Under the pieces are notes generated by a model. The model searched no databases and was not told the DNA's origin. It was given only the letters and a program-made list of their open reading frames with translations. The position numbers and the translations under genes are program-made. This document shows positions 44,895-55,182 of a DNA stretch of 64,000 bases, piece after piece; positions within the stretch are counted from its first letter, which is position 1; each line of letters opens with the position of its first letter. The stretch is from Eucommia ulmoides. Taxonomy: Eukaryota; Streptophyta; Magnoliopsida; Garryales; Eucommiaceae. The DNA lies in the NCBI GenBank assembly GCA_016647705.1, contig CM028336.1, positions 4,588,001 through 4,652,000 on the forward strand, in the 5' to 3' direction.

Positions 44895-45880
44895 TTTAAA
44901 GTGTTTTTTATATGGTATTTTGTGGGTTTAGTATTACTTTGAATTTAATTATTTTGTGTTATTACTCGATGAAATCATAATCTCAGGAACACTTTTTTCC
45001 CTTTCTCCTTATATCATTAAAATGAGCTTACTGTGATGATAGTTTCTCCAAATCAATGGGGTAGAGAAACCTGATTTTGCTTTGTTTTCAAAGCATAGCA
45101 TGAGAAAAATTCATATATATATATATATATAAATCTGATATTTGTGGGACTCACAGACTATGTTCTCTTGCTTAATGCCCAATGCTAATTTTAACGCCTC
45201 GGGCCCATACCTTTGCCCCTCCCATTCCAACGTTTTATGATAACACCATCAATGTTTACACGATTGTTCACTCCTAATATTATTGTCTTGTTAGACTTTA
45301 AACAAAATTTTAGATAGTGTTTGAATATTTTTAAGTTTACTATATTGTCCATGATATGATAGGTGTAAAAGTAAAAAAAAAAAAAATTGACTTTTGAACG
45401 AGTGCTTGAGAAGAGGGTTAATTTGGAAAAGAGTATTTTTATTTTTTTCGAAAAAAGGAAATTTGGCCAATTATATTGGGATATACGGAGTACATTTCAC
45501 TGCAAAAACTACCATTTCTATAAAAATTTGGAATTGTTCATTGCTTTATATATCAGCCATGTTCACTAGCTTATTATTTCGTAATTTGATTGCCGTTCTT
45601 TTAGGGGCATGAAAATGAAAGGGAGCACCTTGTTATGGAAGCGGAAGCAGTTAAGCAGGAACATGCATCACTAGAAAGCCAGTTAGCTTTGATAAAGAAG
45701 CAGATTGAGGATCTTTCTTCAGTAGTGGATACACATAAGAGCAAGGTATATGTTAATATTTATGTGGCTAGTGTTTCAAACAATAGCCTCTCACCATAGC
45801 CCCCATACCCACCCCCACCCCCACCCTTGACAACTACAACGACAATAACTAGGAAAAAAGAGATGGAAAGGAAAAAATAG
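44589..45880. repeat. Segmental duplication, copy A
   Basis: About 1.3 kb from inside the TRIM's first LTR through the SMC2 exon at 45605 is repeated at 62695-64000 with few differences. Copy A has CCATGTTCACTAGC where copy B carries about 28 extra bases, and copy A has GGGCCCATACC where copy B has GGGCACC. Confidence 0.93.
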
Positions 45881-46206
45881 AGCTCATTTTCTTGCAGGTT
45901 GCTTCCTTAAAAAACGATCATAGTCAGGCTCAATCTGAGCTCAATTTAGCCCGTACAAAAATTAAGGAATGCGATTCTCAGATTAGTATCATCCTCAAGG
46001 AGCAGCAGAAGCTTGCAACTAAGATCAGTGAGACAAATCTTGAGAAGAAGAAAATGGAAAACGAGGTACTTTGAGTAGTTGAGTCATTTTTGCTTTTGAC
46101 CATGCGATGGCAATTTGAATAATGACCTCTTTCCATTTATTCTCTAATGTTCTAGGTAAAACGGATGGAGATGGAACAAAAAGATTGTTCTTCTAGGGTC
46201 AAGAAG

Positions 46207-47651
46207 TTAATTGAGGGGAAAAAGACCTTTTTGGTCCCTGAAAGATGGCAAAAGTGTCTAATTGGCTCCTCAGATTTGAAACTCGACACATTTGATCTCA
46301 ACATTTCAAAATCGTTCCAAATTGGCCCCTGAGGCAGATTCCGTTAAGTCAACTGACGGTCAACGTTTCATTAAGGGTATTTTAGTCTTTTTATTCAAAT
46401 GGGTTAATTTGAGAAGTCATTTAAACTTCTAGGGGTCAAAATGTTTTTTTCCTTTACTTCTTTCATAACCTCTTCTTTGTCCCTACACCACCGAGCCAAA
46501 CACCCTCCACCGCCGATTCTACCACAAAACCAAACAACACAACACCACCACCAAATGACCACCACACGAACCAACACCGCCACCTCTGCCAAAGAAGCAA
46601 AAACAGAAACATGGGAAACAGAAACAGAAACTGAAATATGGGAAACAGAAGCAGAAACAGAAACATGGGAGCCGTCGCAAGCTTAAACGACGCCTTAACC
46701 TTCTTCGACTTTCCGTCGGTTGCTGCCCGATCAACCGCCGCATCTGGTTCGACTTTTCGAAATTGAACCTGAGGTTTCGAAACCCTTTCGAACGAAAAAG
46801 AAATTGAAATTGAAAGATTTCGAAATCAATATTTTGATTTCGAAATCAAAAGCCTAGTTTCCATTTTGATTTCGTTTTCGAAATCGAACCTACGGTTGGA
46901 TTTCGATTTCAAAAACGAAATCGAAATCAATCGAAAACCTTTCGATTTCAAAAACGAAATCAAAATCGAAAGTTTTCGAAATCAATATTTCGATTTCGAA
47001 ATCGAAAGCCTAGTTTCCATTTCGAAATCGAAATCGTTTTCGATTTCGATGTTAAGCAGACAACGAAGATGATGACAGTTGAAGCAATGGAGGATGGAGA
47101 AGAAGCGGATGACGGCGACGGCGACGGAGGACGGAGAAGAAGCAGACGAAGGCGATGGAGGATGTAGAAGAAGCAGATGACGGCGATGCAGGATGGAGAA
47201 GAAGCAGACGATGGAGGATGGCGAAGAAGAAATAGGCGACGATGGTAGAGGCGGTTGTGTGGTGGCGTGGTGGTGCTCGGTGGTGCATAGAAACGGCAAG
47301 TATGAAGAGCCAGCAAGACCAAAAAAAAAAAAAAAAAGAGAAAAAAAAGATAAGAAAATGGTTTGAGAAAAAACATTTTGACTCCCTTAGTTTAACAATA
47401 TATGCAAATAGACCCCACTAAATTAATAAGAATGAAATGACGCATGTACCCTTGGCCAAACGTCATGTGCTTGTCACGTGACTTTTTCCATCCAATTCCC
47501 CCAAATTTTACTAACGGAACCCGACCCAAGGGCCAATTTGGAACAATTTTGAAATGTTGAGATAAAATGTGTCGAGTTTCAAATCTTAGGGGCCAATTGG
47601 ACACTTTCGCCATCTTTCAGGGACCAAAAAGGTCTTTTTTCCTTAATTGAG
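46207..47651. mobile_element. MULE-type element (1.4 kb) inside an SMC2-fragment exon
   Basis: The body 46216-47642 has terminal inverted repeats of about 110-130 bp, starting GACCTTTTTGGTCCCTGAAAG on both ends. TTAATTGAG flanks it at 46207-46215 and 47643-47651, the 9-bp size of Mutator-like insertions. The interior has no transposase; it has AGAAACAGAAAC minisatellite, TTTCGATTTCGAAATCGA tracts and GACGGCGACGG repeats. It splits the SMC2 codons between LIE and KHAW. Confidence 0.93.
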
Positions 47652-47729
47652 AAACATGCCTGGATCACATCCGAGAAACAGCTGTTTGGAAGGAGTGGGA
47701 CTGATTATGATTTTGAATCCCATGAGAAA

Positions 47730-48520
47730 CTATTTTTTTTTTCATTTAAATTAATGGAATATGCTTAAAAATTGGATGAAATTATTTTTTTAATCGAATT
47801 TTTGGATGAAACAGATGAAATTGTCTATTTATTTTAATTTAATTTTTTTAAAACTATTTATGATTATTCAATCAGATGAAAAATTTAAACATATTCTATT
47901 AGTTTAAACGAAAAAAAAAAGTTAGTATCTTACTTTGTTCAAAAGTAGAAGTTGACTGTGGGAGTTGTAAAATGTACCTTTTTTAAGTTGAGGCGGTAAA
48001 AGTTAAAATTTAAGCATGTTCGGTTAGTTTAAAAAATGTTGGTTTCCGAGACTATTACAGATGGAACACCAAGAACATCATAGTCTTCAGCTTGGCCCGA
48101 TTCTGAACAATTCTGTTGTTCGGTTGATTTTTTTTTTTTTTTTAATTTGCTTTTGCTGTTTATCCAATGAAGTGGGTGCGATCATGAAAGACTTATCTTG
48201 TTTGTTTAATTGGCTTTACAAGTTCATTGCAAGGCATTGGTCTCTAAATCATATCCAAGCTATCCAATAAGGAAGCTTTCTTCAAGATCTAGATCTGTTT
48301 TTGAACATGATCCATCTTCCATGATTCATATATTGAATTGTTCCCCATGTGGTGTTCATCAAATTTGCCACTTGTTTATGTTTGTTGATCTTGGAATTGT
48401 TTGAGAGAGAGTCCATGTATCTATTTACTATGTTGGTCTCGACTTATGTCTGAAACTTTGGTGGGTGCAGTAATTCCAATTGGGTTTTGTTGTTTTTTGT
48501 GTGAATAAAAATTCATAAGA
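47730..48520 (+). promoter_or_regulatory. Region upstream of NF-YA, including probable 5' leader
   Basis: AT-rich sequence follows the SMC2 relic, then a leader with several upstream ATGs (for example 48061 and 48210). Long leaders with upstream ORFs are usual for plant NF-YA genes. An acceptor-like CTATTACAG occurs at 48060. A segment at 47967-48004 is near-identical to 50803-50840 downstream of the gene. Confidence 0.4.
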
Positions 48521-50315
48521 ATGCCGACAATAGCTAAAAAAGAGGGGCAGCAGCAAGGAAACAATCAGCTATCGGCGGAGGCCTATGCACAACCTTGGTG
48601 GCAAGGCTTTGGGAATACATCAATGGAAAACAAAGCTGGCTCTGACACACTCAAATCACAAGTTAATACCGATGGTATTGTGGAAACTGCACTTGCCCCA
48701 CAATCCGGTATCCCCTCTACTATTTAGTTTAGCTACTATATGTCCTGACTTTATTTAAAATTTATTTATGTTGTTTATTTCTGCCTCTTAATAGGAGGAA
48801 CTAATAGAAAAAGAGAAGTATATTTAGATTTCAGTTTTACCTTCTCATGGAAATTGATCTATAAGGTGAGAGTGGAATCTCGCTCACATATATTTATGTT
48901 GCTTGAGGATGAGCTTTGGGTACAATGATAAGGTTGCTTCATTGTAACCTAGAAGTCCCGAGTTCAAATCTTAGAAACAATCTCTTTATAAAGGCTGCGC
49001 ACATCTGACCTTCCCTAGACCTTGCAATGGCTGGAATCTTCGTGCATTGGGTTGTTCTTTTATATATTTATGTTGATTAAGGAGAGAATTCACTCTCTTG
49101 CTCTATATAACTGGAAGAAACCAAGAGATCAGTTTTTCGATTCAATTTGATACATTCTCTCTTGTCCACTTCAACATATAGAATTGAAAAATTGAAGCAC
49201 ATATTTGATTTGGTGTGTCTTGTTTGTTTTCATCATTCCCTAATCCCTACCTACCTCCCGTTTCGGGTCATAGTTTAGTAGTTACCCTGAATCTTCATTT
49301 TCTTATGTATATTTATTCTTAAAAAGGGAAGAATAGTTGGACTGAAATGCTGAGAAAATTGAAATATTCACACAAGGGGAAGGAAACATCTTTTACCGTC
49401 ACGTTCTTCACATAGTCTGTGCACTGCAAGTCATTTTTTTTTCGTCTGGCATGTCATTCTCATTTAAAAGTTCAGATAAATGAGCACACACGTGCAATAA
49501 ATGTTGTTAGAAGCATATCTTTGTGTGCATGTTTATGTTTAGTCGGGGTACCAGCTGAAATGATCCTTTCAGGGAATAACGATGAAGATCAGCAACATCC
49601 TAGAATTATGGGTGAAAAAAATTCCCAAATGGAACTCGTTGGTCACTGGATTGTAAGACGCCTCCTCTCCCTTTGCTACATACTATTTCACGAGCTAAGA
49701 AACACGTGTAGATGTAATTTTTTTTTTTTTTTGCAGGTCTTGACTCCGTGTCCATTTCTAGATCCACAATATGCGGGGGTAGTGACATATGGGCTGCAAG
49801 TGAGGATGCAAAAATACCTCTTTCTATATGTATAGATCTTTCTCTCTCTCTCTCTCATATGGCATTGGGTTTTGAATGATGGCAGGTACATCCTCACTTG
49901 CTTGGCATCCATCATCAGAGTAGAATGCCTTTGCCCCTTGAAATGGAGGAGGAACCTGTCTATGTGAATGCGAGGCAGTGTCATGGAATTCTGCGGCGAA
50001 GACAAGCACGAGCTAAGGCTGAGATGGAAAATAAATTGATAAAAGTTAAAAAGGTAACGAACCCGAGAAGGACCATATTTTTTTCTTCTTCTTCTGCAAT
50101 GCTATGTAGAAGAATGACCCATAATTCTCTTGATGTTTTTCTTTTGGCAATTTTAGCCGTATCTTCACGAATCTCGACATTTACATGCTCTGAGAAAGGC
50201 GAGGGGTTCTGGAGGCCGTTTACTGAACACAAAGAAGGGTGGTGATGATAATGTTTCGAACCCAAAATTAGGAAAAGAGCAGACTTCAAGAGAAATATGG
50301 GTCATTCAACAATAA
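48521..50315 (+). CDS. NF-YA: NF-YA (CCAAT-binding factor subunit A), possibly decaying
   Basis: Five exons join in phase: 48521-48707, 49573-49652, 49737-49799, 49886-50053 and 50157-50315, giving 218 residues. The N-terminus [12 protein letters not shown] with QPWWQGFGN and the [10 protein letters not shown] block are NF-YA hallmarks. The conserved core is at about 125-185. Its A1 helix, which binds the NF-YB/NF-YC dimer, contains [20 protein letters not shown], and its CCAAT-contacting A2 region contains [20 protein letters not shown]. Normally a Tyr follows Gln in A1 (QYHG); here it is Cys. The C-terminus ends abruptly at WVIQQ, while the +1 frame continues as a typical Ser/Asn-rich tail. 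Splice sites are good. It may be a functional divergent copy or an early pseudogene. Confidence 0.88.
48888..49075 (+). mobile_element. Au-like SINE (copy 3) with perfect 14-bp duplication
   Basis: The body 48902-49061 runs TTGAGGATGAGCTTTGGGTA, ATGATAAGGTTGC (A box-like), GAGTTCAAATCTTAG (B box-like) and CCCTAGACCTTGCAATGG, ending in a T-rich tail. ATATATTTATGTTG flanks it at 48888-48901 and 49062-49075. It lies in the first coding intron of the NF-YA gene. Confidence 0.9.
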
Positions 50316-50415
50316 TGGTAATGGCAGTAGTAATGGCTATGGCTTCTCATCATCGATGCAACATTCACAGTTCACAGAGCATGCCTCTTCTCATGGGGCT
50401 ACCCGTGTCAAATGA
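50290..50415 (+). other. Out-of-frame continuation of the NF-YA C-terminus
   Basis: In the +1 frame relative to the last NF-YA exon the sequence reads [19 protein letters not shown], then SQFTEHASSHGATRVK and a TGA at 50413-50415. Its Ser/Asn/Gly-rich composition is like NF-YA C-termini, so a 1-base change near 50280 probably shifted the frame. Confidence 0.55.
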
Positions 50416-50425
50416 GAGAGAGATC

Positions 50426-50887
50426 GAGGGGAATAAAAAACAATTTACCCAAATAGAAATTATAGAAATTTAGGTGGCATTTGGTAACCGTTTCTATTTC
50501 CATTCCAGTAGTGGGATAGAATGGGATGGGATGAGAATTTTGTTTCCTTCTTGAGAGTAGAATTGCGTTTGGTAACGATAAATTTTTTTTTTTTTGTTTT
50601 GGGAATAAAATTGCATTTGGTAACCATTTTATCCTAAAATCAATTTATTTATTTTTTTTGTGATTTTTTTTTTTTGTGTTGTTTTGGCGGTGGTCGCCGG
50701 CGACAGTGGCCGGAGGTGACCGGCGACAGCTGCCGGAGTTTACCGGAGATGGCCGGTGACGGTCGCCGGAGGTTCCTGAGGTGGCCGGCGACTAGAAGTA
50801 TGTAAAATCTACCTTTTTTAAGTGGAGGCGGTAAAAGTTTGAGGGGAATAAAAAACAATTTACCCAAATAGAAATTATAGAAATTTA
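50426..50887. repeat. 47-bp direct repeats flanking a truncated MITE
   Basis: Positions 50426-50472 and 50841-50887 are identical 47-bp copies. Between them lies a Tourist-like MITE start (GGTGGCATTTGGTAACCG at 50473) with a GC-rich GGTGGCCGGCGAC interior but no right terminal repeat. A 38-bp piece (50803-50840) resembling 47967-48004 follows. A deletion repaired by copying nearby sequence would produce this layout. Confidence 0.85.
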
Positions 50888-51009
50888 CTAACCATCAATT
50901 AAATATTACCCTCAAATTTGAAATTAATATCTAAATATATAATCAATTTTTTATTAACCGATCAAATTAATCGAAAACCTCGGAAAAATGTGTGTTTATT
51001 ATTTTTCTC

Positions 51010-51017
51010 TATAAATA
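51010..51017 (+). promoter_or_regulatory. TATA box of the second PMEI gene
   Basis: TATAAATA lies 86 bases before the ATG at 51096. Confidence 0.65.
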
Positions 51018-51095
51018 TGTGCAAAATCTCTCATAGTTAACTGAATTAATTAAAGAAAATATTTATTTTTTCTTGCAAGGTGAGGAGACAAGACA

Positions 51096-51665
51096 ATGGC
51101 TAATTTATCTCTCTCATTCACAACCCTAATCCTCTTCTTCACTTGCATTGTTTGCATCTCGGAGTGCTCGCCGCCGCCAAACTTCGTGGAGGACTCATGC
51201 CGGGCCGCCGAGTTTCCCAACGTATGCATTCAATCTCTCTCGGCCCGTTCCCATCTCATCGGCAATGACCCATGGGCTTTGGCGCGGGCCATTCTCAAGG
51301 CTACCCGAGGCACGACCCGGGTTGCAAGTTTGAGTATCAGGAATATGAACGTCGCGAGCCTCAAGCCCGTAAAGGATTGCATGGTCCAAACAAGCAATGC
51401 TGCCTATAGGCTCACCATATCGATGGATGAGTTCGAGAAAATGGCTGCAGCCAGTGACAACAAGTATCTCTTTCACAAGAGTAACGTTCTGACTTGGGTT
51501 AGCTCCGCGATGTCGAGCATGGTCTCTTGCATTGATGGGCTTGACGGGCCTGTCGGGTCCGCCGTTAGTCCCCAAGTTAAGGCACAAGTGAAGGCCATGG
51601 TTGGCAAGGCAAACCAACTTACGAGCAATACGTTGTTCTTTATCAATAAATTGGTTAAAAATTAA
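51096..51665 (+). CDS. Pectin methylesterase inhibitor domain protein (PMEI) 2
   Basis: A single-exon gene of 189 codons. A signal peptide (about residues 1-24, TTLILFFTCIVCISECS) precedes the PMEI domain. Conserved cysteines are at 35, 44, 95 and 145 (SCRAAEFPNVC, VKDCMVQTSN, VSCIDGLDG). The segment LFHKSNVLTWVSSAMS is closely similar to LHKSNVQTWVSAALS in PMEI 3, so the two are the nearest relatives here. It is expected in the apoplast, holding a pectin methylesterase in an inactive 1:1 complex and so affecting wall stiffness. No disruption is seen. Confidence 0.94.
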   Translation: MANLSLSFTTLILFFTCIVCISECSPPPNFVEDSCRAAEFPNVCIQSLSARSHLIGNDPWALARAILKATRGTTRVASLSIRNMNVASLKPVKDCMVQTSNAAYRLTISMDEFEKMAAASDNKYLFHKSNVLTWVSSAMSSMVSCIDGLDGPVGSAVSPQVKAQVKAMVGKANQLTSNTLFFINKLVKN

Positions 51666-52326
51666 TTTAGGCATCCGAATGGATGTTTTGAAAGAGATCG
51701 GGCCTTCAGGCCTTCTTCTTTTTGTTTGGTAGAAAAAATAAAAAAATAAAAAAATTGAAAGTTCCTAATTAAATATTTTTGTGTTTTTTTTGGAATTATA
51801 ATTTGAAGTCTCTAAAAGAGATTTTCATAAATGTAAGAGGTCCTATTTTCATCCAATGATATATTGAAATTGTTTTTCAATTTAGTCCTAAATCCCTTAA
51901 TTTTTAAGGATTTATGAGAAAATGAAAATTGTTGCCTTGATTCCTTGAGTTTTGCAGGTTAAAATTAATTTCTTAATCTTTGAACATGTATATTCCATTC
52001 AAATTAATGAAATATAACACAGAAAAAAAAAAAAAAAAAAGAGAAAGTATATTCCGATCAAATTAACGGGTTTTTTCACTTTTGGGCAAGATCCAAGCCC
52101 TTCACTTTATTTCGGCCAGATCCAAACAATTCTAGCGAGACATCTTTATCAAAATAACGGGATTTTTTCGTTTTAGGACAAATCTATAAGTTTTACATAT
52201 ATTGTAAATTCCTGTCCATATTGGGTTTAATTTCAACCATACAAATAATTCTTAATTTTATTTTTCGTCTTTTTTATATTTTAAATTAAATATATAGTTA
52301 AATGTTATAATATTTATTAGAATGTA
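51666..52326. other. 3' region of PMEI 2 and AT-rich gap
   Basis: Contains A/T-rich DNA and short repeats of AATTAACGGG near 52060-52150; no gene is seen. Confidence 0.5.
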
Positions 52327-53617
52327 TTTATTAAGAGCTAAATGAATAGAAAAATTGATTTAAAAAAAAAAAAAAAGGTTACGACCAATTTTCGTTGCGG
52401 ACATGCTGATATTTTGGATACCATGACACCACAACAGTTACCAATACGTAACCCGATACCGCTATTGAAAACTTTCTGGCAAATATCTTTCTCTCTCCCG
52501 TGTGAATTTGGGCCCCTCGCCAAATCGTTTAGGCCAGATTCGACAACCTCAACCCTCCCATATCTGGTCAGAGTCTTTTTGGCAAATCCTCTTCCAATTT
52601 CTCAAATCAAAACAAAATTTTATATGAAGAAATGATGATCAAATGGTAGAGATTCATGAACAAATCAAGAACAACTTTAAGATCTGGGAGTGTAATTACG
52701 GTTTCGGCCAAAATCTGAGTGGAAGGGAGAGAAAGTGAGGGTTAGCCGCGAATTGGTGACGTCGAGCTTTCGGGTTTACTCGTCGGAGTTGTCGGAGCCA
52801 TCGGTGTTCTCTCCGTCCCGTCGCAGTCTTCTCCTTCGGCCGTTGGAGCAATTGTTGCTTATACTTGGGGTTGCGCGCGTGCACGCACATACAGAGAGAG
52901 AGAGATACGAGATTCTGAGAGCTTTGACCATTGGAGCTGCCATCCTCTCCTTCCCGTTTATTAAAAGTTAAATGAATAGAACAATTGTTTTTTTGTTTTT
53001 TTTCTAAAAAAAACAACAACAACGTTATGACCAATTTTTGTTACAGACATGCTGATACTCTGGATACCGTTACACCATGACCGTAACCCGATACCGCGAT
53101 TAAAAACCTTCTAGCAAATATCTTCATCTCTCCTGCGTGAATTTGGGCCCCTCGCCAAATCGTTCAGGCTAGATTCGACAACCTCAACCCTCCCATCTCT
53201 GGTCAGAGTCTTTCTGGCAAATCCTCTTCCAATTTCTCATATCAAAACAAAATTTTATATCAAGAATTGATGATCAAATGGTAGAGATTCATGAACAAAT
53301 CAAGAATAACTTTAAGATCTGTGAGTGCAGCTACGGTTTCGGCCAAAATCTGAGTGGAAGGAAGAGAAAGTGAGGGCTAGCCGCGAATTGGTGACGTCGA
53401 GCTTTCTGGTTTACTAGTCGAAGCTGTCGGAGCCATCGGTGTTCTCTCCTTGTCGCACTCTTCTCCTTCGGCCGTCGGAGCAATTGTTGCTTATACTTGG
53501 GGTTGCGCGTTCGCGCAAGCGCATACCCACATAGAGAGAGAGAGACAAGATTCTGAGAGCTTTTAGCATTGGAGCAGCCGTCGCCGTCGTTGTCCTTTCC
53601 TTCCCGTTGCGTTGGAT
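52327..53617 (-). repeat. Direct duplication of a ~640-bp gene-like segment
   Basis: Copy 1 is about 52327-52956 and copy 2 about 52957-53617, in the same orientation with moderate divergence. Both contain GTGAATTTGGGCCCCTCGCC, TGATGATCAAATGG-type sequence and TTGCTTATACTTGGGGTTGC. On the minus strand both hold related short frames with NPKYKQQLL.RPKEK and EHRWLRQLR, and a TCTATAAATATT box lies at 53690-53701 upstream of copy 2. It looks like a duplicated promoter and first-exon region of an unidentified gene; I recognise no domain. Confidence 0.7.
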
Positions 53618-55129
53618 CAAGGGCCTTCACTAGCACTTACTCACAATAATTATTTTGCAATGCTCTCTCCCTATTTGCACTCCTGATTTACAATATTTAT
53701 AGACAGAAAAAAACAGTTGACATCATCAGCTGCATAAGAAAAACCAACTCCATCAGAAAGCAACATGGTCTAGTCCATTTCTTGCAGATGTTGTTGGACC
53801 ATATTCCCTTGTCCACCTTAGTCCTTGGGTGCTACCTGTTTTGCTTTTATCCTTCATTCGAACATTGCGCACCAACGATTGTCATGCCACCCACATGAGA
53901 CCGTGGTTAGACCATGTCCTTGAACCTTGCTCCAAAGACGCCTAATACACACTAGTATTGCTCAACGATGCTCTCTCCCTATTATGCTAGCGGATGCCGC
54001 TGTCGATAGCTTTAATCTCTTGTCAAGGTCTTCCCTGATTTATTCATTGCCCATGAACATTGATCCTAGCATTGCTTCTAGGATTACCTTGAACCTTGCT
54101 CAACAACATCCTTTTATGCCAGCGCATGTCGTTGCACGCTACCTTGACCTCTTGTCAAGGTCTTCCCCGATTTATTCATAGCCCATGCACAACGACCATA
54201 GCATTGTGTCTAGGTTCATCATGAGTTTTGCTCCAGTGATGCCTAATGCCCATTTTTCGAATACTACCTAGCACGCCACAAAAAAAATGTGCTCTTTTAG
54301 GGTAAGCTCTGTCCCAAGCCTTCTCATCACACGTAGACAATGCCTAAACCTTGCCCTTTCCCTTGCCGCGCTGAGAACCCCAAGCACGCCAAGGATCAAT
54401 GCCACTGTTAAGGGTCTTCGTGGGTCAAGGTCCCCTTATAATATCTCAAGCCAAAATTTTCAAGTGGCAACAATAGACCAACTTCTACTTGATGAGATAT
54501 AATGGACTTCGATGACAGAAACTCATTTGCAATACCTTGTGTAGAACATCTCAAGAGATTGTTATTGACTAGTTCATGTTTGAGAAACCATAATAGTATT
54601 GCCAGTTAATGCCAACACCCAAGTTGCCACAATTTCAAAATTGGAATGGTTCTAATTAATTTGATATAAAGATATGAAGGTGTTATAAGGGGATGAATTT
54701 TTTTATTTTTGGATATTTTTAGAATATCAATTTTGGACTGAATTTTGGGTTTAGGCCAATTAACAAACTTGGCCCGCTTCATCTCCCTAAAATATCCAAG
54801 GCCCAAAGCCCTTTTGGGCCACAAAAAAACGATTAAACCGAACTCAACCGAACCAAATAATTGGTCACCATGCTGAGAGCAATCCATTTTTGATCCAAAA
54901 GAAAACATTTCTATTAAAAAGCCACCGTGCTAAGAACAATCATTAATAATATTTTTACAAACCTCAAAGTCTATGCGGACACCCATCCCTTACTTTGGGG
55001 ACAAAAAATATAATTTTCCCAACCATTTAATGATATCCCCAGATTTTAGATATTGTCTAAAAATAAATATATACTCAAAAACCACAAAAAAAAAAAAAAA
55101 AAAGAAAAAGAAAAAGAAAAAACAACCTC
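53618..55129. other. Intergenic region with 132-bp tandem repeats
   Basis: At about 53885-54280 a degenerate unit of 132 bp recurs about three times; the anchor CTCTTGTCAAGGTCTTCC is at 54017 and 54149. The rest has no gene features. Confidence 0.6.
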
Positions 55130-55137
55130 TATAAATA
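55130..55137 (+). promoter_or_regulatory. TATA box of the third PMEI gene
   Basis: TATAAATA lies 53 bases before the ATG at 55183. It also shows that the in-frame ATG at 55138 is too close to the box to be the translation start. Confidence 0.72.
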
Positions 55138-55182
55138 GTGTCTGACCCACATGCAAAACTCCCCACACCCAAAAACAACAAA

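Larger units (their letters stand above)
44031..47729 (+). pseudogene. SMC2: SMC2 (condensin) gene fragment with missing middle exons
   Basis: Exon 44031-44183 encodes [20 protein letters not shown] and [20 protein letters not shown], the ATPase-head region near the SMC2 N-terminus. The next exons, 45605-45745 (GHENEREHLVMEAEAVKQEH...), 45898-46065 (VASLKNDHSQAQ... to KKMENE) and 46156-46215, jump to the late coiled coil. They continue after a transposon at 47652-47729 (KHAWITSEKQLFGRSGTDYDF). The Walker A exon, hinge and C-terminal head are absent. SMC2 normally forms condensin with SMC4 to compact chromosomes. This copy cannot; it is a relic of a duplicated, intron-containing gene. Confidence 0.92.

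Noticed and set aside
46404..47376. Several long ORFs on both strands
   Set aside because: They lie in minisatellite and TTTCGAAATCG tracts inside the MULE-type element; compositions are repetitive and differ by frame.
48061..48404. Upstream ATG frames as NF-YA N-terminal coding exons
   Set aside because: Family members start MPTI..., which is at 48521; the earlier frames are not continuous with it and are better read as leader ORFs.
55138..55182. Longer start for PMEI 3
   Set aside because: The ATG lies directly beside the TATA box, upstream of any plausible transcription start, and would hide the signal peptide.
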